Source: Sphingobacteriales bacterium (GTDB taxonomy: Bacteria > Bacteroidota > Bacteroidia > Chitinophagales > UBA2359). From it: a stretch of 64,000 nucleotides of DNA. The translations under genes and the position numbers were made by a program. Where the stretch lies: the NCBI GenBank assembly GCA_016711285.1, contig JADJTG010000002.1, positions 1-64,000 of the forward strand, in the 5' to 3' direction. Positions 1 through 10,016 of the stretch are shown here, piece after piece (the first letter of the stretch is position 1; each line of letters begins with the position of its first letter). Below the pieces are notes generated by a model, which was not told the origin of the DNA, ran no database searches, and saw only the letters and a list, made by a program, of their open reading frames with translations.

Positions 1-2692
1 TGACAGGGGCATTCACTGTCACCGTCATTGTCGCTGTAGTCGCGCATTGTCCCGCAGCAGGAGTGAACGTATAGGTTGTCGTTGCTGTATTGTTCACCGC
101 AGGACTCCAACTACCTCCTATGCTGTTTGTTGAGGTAGCAGGTAAGGTAATGCTGCCGCCCGAACAAATCGCTGCTATCGGGCTGAATGTAGGAGTCACA
201 GGGGCATTCACCGTCACCGTCATCGTCGCCGTAGTCGCACATTGTCCCGCACTCGGGGTAAAGGTGTAAGTCGTCGTAGCCGTGTTATTCACCGCAGGAC
301 TCCAACTACCTCCTATGCTGTTTGTTGAGGTAGCAGGTAAGGTAATGCTGCCGCCCGAACAAATCGCTGCGATCGGTGTGAATGTAGGAGTGACAGGGGC
401 ATTCACTGTCACCGTCATTGTCGCTGTAGTCGCGCATTGTCCCGCAGCAGGAGTGAACGTATAGGTTGTCGTTGCTGTGTTATTTACCGCAGGACTCCAA
501 CTACCTCCTATGCTGTTTGTTGAGGTAGCAGGTAAGGTAATGCTGCCGCCCGAACAAATTGCCGCAATCGGACTGAACGTAGGCGTTGCTGTATTGTTCA
601 CTGTCACCGTCAAGGTCGCCGTAGTCGCACATTGTCCTGCATCCGGTGTAAAGGTGTAAGTCGTCGTAGCGGTATTGTTCACCGCAGGACTCCAACTACC
701 ACCTATGCTGTTTGTTGAGGTAGCAGGTAAGGTAATGCTGCCGCCCGAACAAATCGCTGCTATCGGGCTGAATGTAGGAGTCACAGGGGCATTCACCGTC
801 ACCGTCAAGGTCGCCGTAGTCGCACATTGTCCCACAGCAGGGGTGAATGTATAGGTTGTCGTGGCTGTATTGTTCACCGCAGGACTCCAACTGCCATTAA
901 TACTATTAGTAGAACTCGTCGGCAAGGTAATACTGCCGCCTGAACAAATCGCCGCGATCGGTGTGAACGTTGGCGTAACAGGGGCATTCACCGTCACCGT
1001 CAAGGTCGCCGTAGTCGCACATTGTCCTGCATCCGGTGTAAAGGTGTAAGTCGTCGTAGCGGTATTGTTCACCGCAGGACTCCAACTACCACCTATGCTG
1101 TTTGTTGAGGTAGCAGGTAAGGGAATGCTGCCGCCCGAACAAATCGCTGCGATCGGACTGAATGTAGGCGTAACAGGGGCATTCACCGTCACCGTCATCG
1201 TCGCTGTAGTCGCGCATTGTCCCGCAGCAGGAGTGAACGTATAGGTTGTCGTTGCTGTATTGTTCACCGCAGGACTCCAACTACCTCCTATGCTGTTCGT
1301 TGAGGTAGCAGGTAAGGGAATGCTGCCGCCCGAACAAATCGCTGCGATCGGACTGAATGTAGGCGTAACAGGGGCATTCACCGTCACCGTCATCGTCGCT
1401 GTAGTCGCGCATTGTCCCGCAGCAGGAGTGAACGTATAGGTTGTCGTTGCTGTATTGTTCACCGCAGGACTCCAACTACCTCCTATGCTGTTTGTTGAGG
1501 TAGCAGGTAAAGTAATGCTGCCCCCCGAACAGATCGCCGCGATCGGACTGAATGTAGGAGTCACAGGGGCATTCACCGTCACCGTCATCGTCGCTGTAGT
1601 CGCACATTGTCCCGCAGCAGGAGTGAACGTATAGGTTGTCGTTGCTGTGTTATTTACCGCAGGACTCCAACTGCCACCTATGCTATTTGTTGAGGTAGCA
1701 GGTAAAGTAATGCTACCACCCGAACAAATCGCTGCGATCGGGCTGAATGTAGGCGTGACAGGGGCATTCACCGTCACCGTCATCGTCGCTGTAGTCGCGC
1801 ATTGTCCCGCAGCAGGAGTGAACGTATAGGTTGTCGTTGCTGTGTTATTTACCGCAGGACTCCAACTGCCACCTATACTGTTTGTTGAGGTAGCAGGTAA
1901 GGTAATGCTGCCACCCGAACAAATCGCTGCGATCGGGCTGAATGTAGGAGTCACAGGGGCATTCACCGTCACCGTCATCGTCGCTGTAGTCGCGCATTGT
2001 CCCGCAGCAGGAGTGAACGTATAGGTTGTCGTTGCTGTGTTATTTACCGCAGGACTCCAACTGCCACCTATACTATTCGTTGAGGTAGCAGGTAAGGTAA
2101 TGCTGCCACCCGAACAAATCGCTGCTATCGGGCTGAATGTAGGCGTAACAGGGGCATTCACCGTCACCGTCATCGTCGCTGTAGTCGCGCATTGTCCCGC
2201 AGCAGGAGTGAACGTATAGGTTGTCGTTGCTGTATTGTTCACCGCAGGACTCCAACTGCCACCTATACTATTCGTTGAGGTAGCAGGTAAGGTAATGCTG
2301 CCACCCGAACAAATCGCTGCGATCGGGCTGAATGTAGGAGTCACAGGGGCATTCACCGTCACCGTCATCGTCGCTGTACTCGCGCATTGTCCCGCAGCAG
2401 GAGTGAACGTATAGGTTGTCGTTGCTGTGTTATTCACCGCAGGACTCCAACTACCTCCTATGCTGTTTGTTGAGGTAGCAGGTAAAGTAATGCTCCCACC
2501 CGAACAAATCGCCGCAATCGGACTGAATGTAGGTGTAACAGGGGCATTCACCGTCACCGTCAAGGTCGCTGTACTCGCGCATTGTCCCGCACTCGGCGTA
2601 AAGGTATAAGTCGTCGTTGCCGTAGTGTTCACCACAGGACTCCAACTACCTCCTATACTGTTTGTTGAGGTAGCAGGTAAAGTAATGCTACC
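1..2692 (-). CDS. Giant repeat protein 1, distal segment (partial, runs off left edge)
   Basis: The minus-strand frame is open from about 2692 to the window edge without a stop, and encodes only tandem 65-aa units (195 bp each). Each unit carries the landmarks PTFSPIAAICSGGSITLP, GGSWSPAVNN and TYTFTPAAGQCATTATMTV. One Cys near the start and one near the end of each unit could form a disulfide in an Ig/PKD-like beta sandwich (inference). It continues the 2691-3821 segment after an apparent one-base loss in a C run at 2691-2695. The C-terminus, and so the sorting signal, lies outside the window. Neighbouring units differ by only a few bases. Plus-strand ORFs of about 60 aa in this region recur every 195 bp and are shadows. 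Probable role: surface adhesin or stalk exported by T9SS, by analogy with the related gene at 12323-22503. Confidence 0.7.
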
Positions 2693-3821
2693 CCCGAACA
2701 AATCGCTGCGATCGGACTGAATGTAGGTGTAACAGGGGCATTCACCGTCACCGTCAAGGTCGCTGTAGTCGCACATTGTCCCGCACTCGGCGTAAAGGTA
2801 TAAGTCGTCGTAGCCGTAGTATTCACCGCAGGACTCCAACTGCCACCTATGCTGTTTGTTGAGGTAGCAGGTAAGGTAATACTGCCGCCCGAACAAATCG
2901 CTGCGATCGGACTGAATGTAGGAGTCACAGGGGCATTCACTGTCACCGTCATCGTTGCTGTAGTCGCACATTGTCCTGCACTTGGGGTGAATGTATAAGT
3001 CGTTGTAGCTGTATTGTTCACCGCAGGACTCCAACTACCTCCTATGCTGTTTGTTGAGGTAGCAGGTAAGGTAATGCTGCCACCCGAACAAATCGCTGCG
3101 ATCGGACTGAATGTAGGAGTCACAGGGGCATTCACTGTCACCGTCATCGTCGCTGTGGTCGCACATTGTCCCGCACTCGGGGTAAAGGTGTAAGTCGTCG
3201 TAGCCGTGTTATTCACCGCAGGACTCCAACTACCTCCTATGCTGTTTGTTGAGGTAGCAGGTAAGGTGATGCTCCCACCCGAACAAATCGCTGCGATCGG
3301 TGTGAATGTAGGAGTGACAGGGGCATTCACTGTCACCGTCATTGTCGCTGTGGTCGCACATTGTCCCGCAGCAGGAGTGAATGTATAAGTCGTTGTAGCT
3401 GTATTGTTCACCGCAGGACTCCAACTGCCACCTATGCTGTTTGTTGAGGTAGCAGGTAAAGTAATGCTGCCACCCGAACAAATCGCTGCGATCGGACTGA
3501 ATGTAGGAGTCACAGGGGCATTCACTGTCACCGTCAAGGTCGCCGTAGTCGCACATTGTCCCGCACTTGGGGTGAATGTATAAGTCGTTGTCGCTGTATT
3601 GTTCACCGCAGGACTCCAACTACCTCCTATGCTGTTCGTTGAGGTAGCAGGTAAAGTAATGCTACCACCCGAACAAATCGCTGCGATCGGGCTGAATGTA
3701 GGAGTCACAGGGGCATTCACCGTCACCGTCATCGTCGCTGTAGTCGCACATTGTCCCGCACTCGGGGTGAATGTATAAGTCGTTGTCGCTGTATTGTTCA
3801 CCGCAGGACTCCAGCTACCCC
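2691..3821 (-). CDS. Giant repeat protein 1, third segment (65-aa repeats)
   Basis: This is the part of the giant gene lying between two apparent frameshifts. It holds about six consecutive 65-aa Ig-like repeats in one frame. Upstream it joins the 3818-5942 segment: the expected five-C run in a Gly-Ser codon context is only four C here (3818-3821; an equivalent copy at 19388 has five). Downstream the frame is lost at 2691-2695, where five C replace the usual six-base pattern. The amino-acid sequence continues seamlessly across both breaks if one base is restored each time, so these are probably not separate genes. If the frameshifts are real, the protein would be truncated after this point. 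Confidence 0.65.
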
Positions 3822-5942
3822 TATACTGTTCGTTGAGGTAGCAGGTAAAGTAATGCTGCCGCCCGAACAAATCGCTGCGATCGGACTGAATGTAGGAGTG
3901 ACAGGGGCATTCACCGTCACCGTCAAAGTCGCCGTAGTCGCACATTGTCCCGCACTTGGGGTGAATGTATAAGTCGTTGTAGCTGTATTGTTCACCGCAG
4001 GACTCCAACTACCATTAATACTATTGGTAGAACTCGTCGGCAAGGTGATGCTGCCACCCGAACAGATCGCTGCGATCGGACTGAATGTAGGCGTGACAGG
4101 GACGTTAATACAAGCAGGATCAGCCGCACTTGAAGCACAAGCTATAGATGTATTAGCAGGTGTACTACCGCAAGCGGCGGTAAGCACATAACGTATCATT
4201 AAATTATAGCATCCAGTTACACTTGTGGTGTTGGTAGTTCCCCAAGTACTCCCATTATCAAAGCTATATTGAGGTGTAAAACCTGCATAAGTTGTAGGTA
4301 TAGGGATAGTTAGTGTACCACCACATTGATTCGCAACAACAGGAGTGCTTGGTGCAGGAGGAAATATAACAATGTTAACCGTATTACTCACATCACAGGC
4401 GGCACTGGCACTTGCTGTATTGGCGGCAGTGCTTCCACAAGCAGCAGTATTGACATAGCGTGCTTGAATGGTATGACAACCCGGAGTAGTTGGAATACTT
4501 GGAGAACTTGCCCACGCTCCACCATCTATGCTGAATTGTGTCGTAAATCCGCTAACTACTGTTACTGACGGCAGCGTGAAAGCCGCATTACAAATATTCG
4601 CAGGGGGAGATATCGTTGGCTCTGCCGGATATATCAATACACTAACCGTATTACTCACATCACAGGCGGCACTGGCACTTACTGTATTGGCGGCAGTGCT
4701 TCCACAAGCAGCAGTATTGACATAGCGTGCTTGAATGGTATGACAACCCGGAGTGGTTGGAATACTTGGAGAACTTGCCCACGCTCCACCATCTATGCTG
4801 AATTGTGTCGTAAATCCGCTAACTACTGTTACTGACGGCAGCGTGAAAGCCGCATTACAAGTATTCGCAGGGGGAGATATCATTGGCTCTGCCGGATATA
4901 TCAATACACTAACCGTATTACTCACATCACAGGCGGCACTGGCACTTACTGTATTGGCGGCAGTACTCCCACAAGCAGCAGTATTGACATAGCGTGCTTG
5001 AATGGTATGACAACCCGGAGTGGTTGGAATACTTGGAGAACTTGCCCACGCTCCACCATCTATGCTGAATTGTGTCGTAAATCCGCTAACTACTGTTACT
5101 GACGGCAGCGTGAAAGCCGCATTACAAGTATTCGCAGGGGGAGATATCGTTGGCTCTGCCGGATATACAAGAAAACTTCGGGATAAAGTGCAAGTCACCC
5201 CCACTGTATATGTTGCTGTGTAACAGCCAGGGGTAGAAGGAGTAAAGATTCCGGTTGATGCTACAACTGTACCTCCTCCTGATATTGTCCAAGTACCGCC
5301 TGCAGTGCCGCCCGTTTGTGTAAATGTTACAGTACCTCCTCCTACACAGGCATTTGGTGTAGTAAGGCTGGTAGGAGGAACACATACTACACAGTTTTGT
5401 ATGGTAAGCGTCACATTAACGGGGCTGTCCATACAACCAGCTACGCCAGCTTGGTAGGTAAAGGTATAATTACCTGCTGTAGCACCCACCGGATTAAAAG
5501 TGCCTGCGGAAGCATTAAATGTACCCCCTGAAGGATTAGAACCAGAGGCTGTCCAAGTACCGATTGGAGACTCACCATTCAGTAAAGTAAATAAATCGAC
5601 TATAGGGGTACCTGTAGAATTACACACCGCCGGTATGGTAGTAGCAGTGCCTGATTCCACCGCACATACACCATTAATTTGTACATTTAAAGTATTGGCT
5701 ACATCACAATTACCGCCTTGACACCAACCGCCCGATTCGCCATCGGCACTGGTTTGGAATACAATGGTGCCATTAAAAGTACCGGCACTATTACCCGGGC
5801 AATAAGTGAGCGTAAAATCAAAAGTGGGGCAGGCAGCAGAACCGGAACAACAATCTACCCCCCAGTTATTTCCGGGATTGCCATCATTGGAGGTGGTAGC
5901 ATAGCCGCCAACAGGATTTAGATTGACATAAGTACCAAAAAA
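3818..5942 (-). CDS. Giant repeat protein 1, second segment (Ig-like domains and 89-aa repeats)
   Basis: In protein order the segment holds a remainder of the N-terminal domain, an Ig-like region (about 5640-5400) and a domain ending near 5170. Three nearly identical 89-aa repeats follow (267 bp each, landmarks ISPPANTCNAAFTLPS and CHTIQARYVNTAACGS), then a diverged fourth copy (about 4110-4370) and the first 65-aa repeats. It is Cys-, Thr- and Ser-rich with no membrane segment, as expected for an extracellular beta-rich protein. It joins the N-terminal segment (5918-6604) if the A run at 5937-5942 is lengthened by one base. The plus-strand ORFs at 4753 and 5020 are shadows spaced exactly one repeat apart. 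Function is inferred only; no enzymatic motif was seen. Confidence 0.65.
4366..5170 (-). repeat. 267-bp tandem repeat array (3 copies, coding)
   Basis: Three adjacent 267-bp units inside giant gene 1 encode an 89-aa module. They differ only at scattered positions, such as Thr/Met in the motif P-x-ISPPAN. A strongly diverged fourth module follows toward 4110. The pattern indicates recent internal duplication. Confidence 0.85.
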
Positions 5943-6604
5943 GGACCTGACATACCAATTCCGCAATCGCCACCCGTCGGATAGCCATTCGTCCCTACTT
6001 GTGTTTCATCTGAATTACAAACAGCGTCACAATCAGTATTTGAATAAATGGCAGTACACATGCCGGGTCCTGCAAAATCTAATTGAAATTGTGAAGGTGC
6101 ACTGGAAGCCGAACTAGCATCATAATAGTAGCCCGGACCATATTGGTTGCCGCTGCATATACCCGTTACACCACTGGGCATATACACCCAGCCTGCAGGT
6201 ACTGTGGGAGATGCTGCTATCCAACTTCCTGTACCTGCATTACTGGCAGTATTGGAGAAAGAAACGCCGTGTATCCAGTTATAGGTACTTCCCTGATTCC
6301 ATGTAAATGAATAACGAACTGTTAAGCTAACCGGACCACAAGAAGTAGCATTTATTACCAAAGGCGGATTAGCACCACTACCCGGTGCGCCGGCAATACT
6401 ACCACCTGACGTGCTGGTAACAGCGGTACCGTTGGTTACAGAAATAATTTGTCCCAGTGTATTGGTTTGCCCACAAGAACCGGTACCAGGACAACCGCTG
6501 CCGCCCGGACCTCCCATTGCCCAACCTATTTGCCAGTTGATTAAAGCGACAAATAAGAAAAAGGAGGCAATGACCAATCTATTAAGTATAAATTTCTTTT
6601 TCAT
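5918..6604 (-). CDS. Giant repeat protein 1, N-terminal segment with signal peptide
   Basis: It starts at an ATG (6604) with MKKKF followed by a long hydrophobic stretch (residues about 8-30), a Sec signal peptide. The mature part is Gly/Ser/Cys-rich, with GPGGSGCPGTGSC near residue 32. The frame stops at 5918 soon after CGIGMSGPF. Reading the other frame from the A run at 5937-5942 continues naturally with FGTYVNLNPVGGY, so a one-base homopolymer loss is the likely cause. The gene begins 7 bp after the small secreted protein gene at 6612-6995, so the two are probably cotranscribed. Likely an exported, T9SS-type surface protein; the sorting domain is not visible because the gene leaves the window. 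Confidence 0.7.
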   Translation of the reverse strand: MKKKFILNRLVIASFFLFVALINWQIGWAMGGPGGSGCPGTGSCGQTNTLGQIISVTNGTAVTSTSGGSIAGAPGSGANPPLVINATSCGPVSLTVRYSFTWNQGSTYNWIHGVSFSNTASNAGTGSWIAASPTVPAGWVYMPSGVTGICSGNQYGPGYYYDASSASSAPSQFQLDFAGPGMCTAIYSNTDCDAVCNSDETQVGTNGYPTGGDCGIGMSGPFLVLMSI

Positions 6605-6611
6605 GGCCCGC

Positions 6612-6995
6612 TCATTTTTTATTTAAAATAATAATATCTTTTTCTTTCAGATTCATGATTTGAAAAAGCATTTCTTTTATTTCGGTATCACTTAAATCTG
6701 CTACCGGAAATAAAATACACTCCTCATTTATCCATTTAGCTCCTTTGACGGCTACTAATCGGTGAGGCATTGAATCTTTATAATCAGGTTTCTTTATCCT
6801 GCCTTCGCTACCCTCTATCGGAAGTAGAAAATTTTCGCGATACATATCAACAGACAGGCAAGACTGTAAATAATTTTCTTGCGGCATTCGCAAAATTTCA
6901 AATTCATAAGTTTGTTGTGCTCGAGTATCATCAGGGAAAAACAATAGAAAGCAGAATGATACGAGCATTAATAAAAATTGTAATCGTTGGGTCAT
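6612..6995 (-). CDS. Small secreted protein of unknown function
   Basis: A 127-aa protein with a clear signal peptide: MTQRLQFLLMLVSFCFLLFF, a hydrophobic core and then TRAQQ, a typical cleavage context. The mature part (about 100 aa) has two Cys and ends in a charged, Ile-rich tail (EKDIIILNKK). No family is recognised. It lies 42 bp downstream of the disrupted spermidine-synthase-like gene and ends 7 bp before giant repeat gene 1 on the same strand, so it is probably its operon partner. A role in export or assembly of the giant protein is possible but rests only on position. Confidence 0.6.
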   Translation of the reverse strand: MTQRLQFLLMLVSFCFLLFFPDDTRAQQTYEFEILRMPQENYLQSCLSVDMYRENFLLPIEGSEGRIKKPDYKDSMPHRLVAVKGAKWINEECILFPVADLSDTEIKEMLFQIMNLKEKDIIILNKK

Positions 6996-7037
6996 AGGTC
7001 AGGGTATTTTTAGTTAAAAAATTAAAACTTAGATTGT

Positions 7038-7592
7038 TTATTGCGTTAAAAACTGGGTTCGCAGTAGGTGTATTCTTTCATAACTTAATTGTTCCATCGT
7101 AGGACAATCGTCTATAAAAGGAGCTGTGGAAACGGCAGGTTTTTGATAAGAAAAAGCCATGAAATTTTGTTTCATTGCTTGGTTGAATACGCTACTTTTA
7201 CAGCAAGGGTTCATCTCGTCAATAGAAACCGAAAACTCATTCGGTACTCCGTTGAGTGCCACAATAATCCACTCGTGGGCAAAGGCTTCGATGCGTTTTT
7301 TTTCTTTTAAGAGGTTGGCATCATAAAAATCGTGTACTAAATGTGTTTGAAAGCCATTAACCACCAAGCCGTCACCGATACGCTCCAATATTTTGCTTTT
7401 GGACGTATCTACAAAATCAATTACATTAAATATAAGCAGGCTGTTTTCTGTCATTTTTGATTTGTAGAGTGCCAGTGCTTCTTGTGTATAAATATGATGG
7501 GGTTGCTGTTCGGCAGCAGACACATCTATAATAATAATATCAAATTTTTCTTCGTTGGTTTGAAAAAAGTGCCGCCCATCGTCTTCTACAAA
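7038..7592 (-). pseudogene. Spermidine-synthase-like membrane protein, 3' part (split by IS)
   Basis: This is the C-terminal part of the gene whose 5' part lies at 8713-9722. Reading minus-strand from 7592 gives NFVEDDGRHFFQTNEEKFD, then IIIIDVSAAEQQPHHIYTQE. This aligns with the intact paralog at 10017-11565 (VTIDDARHFL, YDIVIFDTFLSESAPEHLLTQE). It is therefore the SAM-binding, spermidine-synthase-like domain from motif III onward. The IS630-like insertion separates it from its start. A shorter ORF could start at an internal Met/Val (about 7523), but it would lack the glycine-rich SAM loop and is unlikely to work. Confidence 0.75.
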
Positions 7593-7597
7593 ATTAT

Positions 7598-8707
7598 ACC
7601 ATTAAAACAACTATTTGGCATAGTTATTATGGTATGGTAATTATGTCATTACCCATAGAACTTATCATAAAAGAGTCAGCAGATTACCTAAAACAGCTAC
7701 ATAAAAAAGCCAAAAGGAAGGGCGTTTCTAAAATAAAGATGTTGATGAATATCCAAAGCGGTATCCACCACAATCATCTTCTTGCCATCAAGTCAGGGGC
7801 TTCTGTGCGTTCGATAAACAGGTGGAAATCTACTACCAATCGCAAGGACTTGATGGATTGCTCAGGGACAATAGAGGGGTGGTGATTTCCGTAGCCAACT
7901 CGAGACAGCAGACAAGGAGCGGATATCGCAAAAGCTAAAGATCCCAAGAATGGGTTGCGCAGCTACAAAGAAGCACAGCAGTGGCTGAAGTCGGAGTTGG
8001 GTATTGAAAAACAATACAATACGGTAAGGATGTATCTGAAGCGAAACTTTGGCACAAAACTCAAGGTGGGTAGAAAAAGCCATATCAAAAGGACGAAGCG
8101 GCGGTTGATTCTTTTAAAAAAACTTATCAAACACGCACAGAAGGCATTAAAAATAAGGAGTTTCGTCTTTCAGGCTGCCAGTGTATAAATATTTATGTTG
8201 CTGACGAAAGCAGGGTCGGGTTATTGCCCAATATAAGACGATGCCTTTCCGCAAAGGGCGTAAAACCCATCGTAGCTTACCAACATCGCTTCCAAAACTT
8301 CTATCTCTTTGGTGCCTATTCCCCATCAACGGAGACAATCTTACCTTAGAAATGCCTTACTGTAATACGGTCTGCTTTCAAATATTTATAGATAAACTCT
8401 CCCGTACAAAAGCCTGAAGAATTCAAGATAATTCTACTTGACAATGGTGCTTTTCACCACAGCCGACAATTGGTAATTCCTAAAAATATTCATCTGTTGT
8501 TTATTCCTCCTTACTCTCCCGAATTAAACCCCGCAGAGATGATATGGCGATTCATCAAGGGCAAAACTGCTAACATTATTTGCAAAGATCTGGAAGAACT
8601 CTCCGCCAAAGTCACTGATATTATCAACGATATGAGTAACGTTATCATTCAATCCATTACAGGTTTGAAACTTTTTACAAACTGTGCCTTTTAGATGTTT
8701 ATTTGGT
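7598..8707 (+). mobile_element. Degenerate IS630-like insertion sequence (about 1.1 kb)
   Basis: The ends are imperfect inverted repeats of about 28 bp, both beginning ATACCA when read inward (7596 and the complement of 8710), with 20 of 28 positions matching. A direct repeat ATTAT flanks it (7593-7597 and 8708-8712). The same flanks can also be read as the TA duplication typical of IS630; both readings give the same restored target. Removing the element and one duplication restores the interrupted gene except for one A in an A8 run at 8720-8727. It encodes one transposase, broken by several frame changes. The element interrupts the fused membrane/spermidine-synthase-like gene. Confidence 0.8.
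7634..8694 (+). pseudogene. IS630-family (DDE_3) transposase, frameshifted
   Basis: The conceptual protein has an N-terminal helix-turn-helix region (MSLPIELIIKESADYL..., then LLRDNRG and RSYKEAQQWLKSELG) and a C-terminal DDE catalytic domain. The triad codons are all present: Asp at 8203 in VADESRVG, Asp at 8440 in LLDNGAFHH, and Glu at 8536 in PPYSPELNPAEMIW, the IS630 signature. The reading frame changes near 7812, 7878, 7938, 8150, 8333 and 8413, mostly by loss of one base in short homopolymers, so no continuous ORF exists as written. Either a decayed copy or uncorrected sequencing errors in a multicopy element. Confidence 0.8.
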
Positions 8708-8712
8708 ATTAT

Positions 8713-9722
8713 AAGTACCTTTTTTTTATGTTAAAATAGGTGTCGGCAACTTTTTCGGTTCTTTTATCTATATCCACGGCGGTAATGGCTTTGAAGCCCA
8801 ATTGCTGTAATTCGCGTACTAAACTGCCTGCCGCCATTCCCACTACTGCTGCTTTATTGCGCCGTTCGGGGGGTATAAAACTTGCCACAGTAGCAATAAC
8901 GTGTGTGTAGCTCATAGCCGATACGCCCGTATTTTTATTTACCATGCTTTGGCTCATTACGTTGTTTGCCAAAATACGCATATCCGAGTTTTCATTATCT
9001 AATACTTCCAACTTTCCCAACAAACCATCGGAGGAATACAACAGGTTGAAATTTTTACGCGGGGTGCTCATTTTATCGGGAATAAGAAAACTCATCAGCA
9101 CAAAAAGTGGAACTGCCAATAGCAAAGGGTTTTTGGCGTTGAACTTCATTTTGGACAACACTACCAAAGCTAAGGAAAAAATGATGCTACCCAATCCGAA
9201 AATCAGTGCCGATTTTTTTAAACCTATTTGCGGAATACAATAAAGACCGAGTACAAATGTACCCATTACACCCCCCAGTGTGGATATGGCGTAAATATTA
9301 CCGGAAGCGGTGCCGGCTCGTTCTTGGCTTTCGGAAATTTGCTGGATAAATTGCGGTGAAACGGCTCCGAGCAGTAATAAAGGCAAACCCAACACCGACA
9401 GAACCGACACTAAAGTACCATTCAGCAGACCCAATTTTACGCTCCATTGCGCTATATAGGGGCTGTAAGTGGGAACCGCACATAGCAGGGCAGCAGCGAT
9501 GACAATAAAAACAAGGGGCAAAGTCCGATGTTTATCGGCTGCCACCAAACGCGCGCCCAAATAATAGCCTGATAACAGTGAGAGCATGGTAATACCCAAA
9601 ACCGTAGTAATGACGTGCAAAGAATTTCCGTAATACGGAGATAATAAACGCACTGTAATTAGTTCCACCGCCATCACCAACATTCCCTCCACAAAGGCTA
9701 ATATGTAGATAGTTTTATTCAA
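8713..9722 (-). pseudogene. Spermidine-synthase-like membrane protein, 5' part (split by IS)
   Basis: The first 337 residues consist of about eight predicted hydrophobic helices (for example YILAFVEGMLVMAVELITV near the start), then a loop and the start of a SAM-dependent domain (AAVVGMAAGSLVRELQQLG, AVDIDKR). This is the fused transporter-like/spermidine synthase architecture common in Bacteroidota. No ATG is available near the start, and TTG at 9722 matches the paralog's N-terminus. The frame runs out at NIKKRYL because an A8 run (8720-8727) shifts it. With seven A it would read NIKKGTYNFVEDDGR into the 3' part. Paralog of 10017-11565; the substrate of such proteins is unknown. Confidence 0.75.
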
Positions 9723-10016
9723 ATAATCCGATTTTTTAGCGTTTATAAATTAAATACTTATTCAGAATCTATTATTTTATACCAAGTATATTCTGTTTTT
9801 AGAAAGTCTATTGAATTCAGCGTTTTATTACCTAAAAGTTACTTTTTCTCTAAATTTTTTATCAAATACTTTCTATACAACTTGGTTTTGCAATAGTTTT
9901 TAGCGTTTACATTTATCAGATGATAATTAATTTTTACTATATCTTTATATGTTTAAAAATAATTAGTTTATTTATTTATTATTGATGATAAAAATTTTAC
10001 AATATTTCTTATTATT

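Larger units (their letters stand above)
1..4110 (-). repeat. 195-bp tandem repeat array (about 21 copies, coding)
   Basis: The array consists of head-to-tail 195-bp units with very high identity, for example between the copies starting near 1842 and 2037. The unit encodes one 65-aa Ig-like module. The same unit is found in giant gene 2 (16450-20100), including a 107-bp stretch that is identical at 1758-1864 and 19292-19398. The array continues past the left edge of the window. Confidence 0.9.

Noticed and set aside
282..3388. Many 60-aa ORFs on the plus strand (MLFTAGLQLPP...) in the 195-bp arrays
   Set aside because: They recur every 195 bp opposite the coding strand and are shadows of the repeat protein.
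8700..8730. Programmed ribosomal frameshift at the A8 run in the split gene
   Set aside because: The same gene is cut by the IS right beside it and lacks a stop-then-slip layout with a structure; a homopolymer length error or mutation is simpler.
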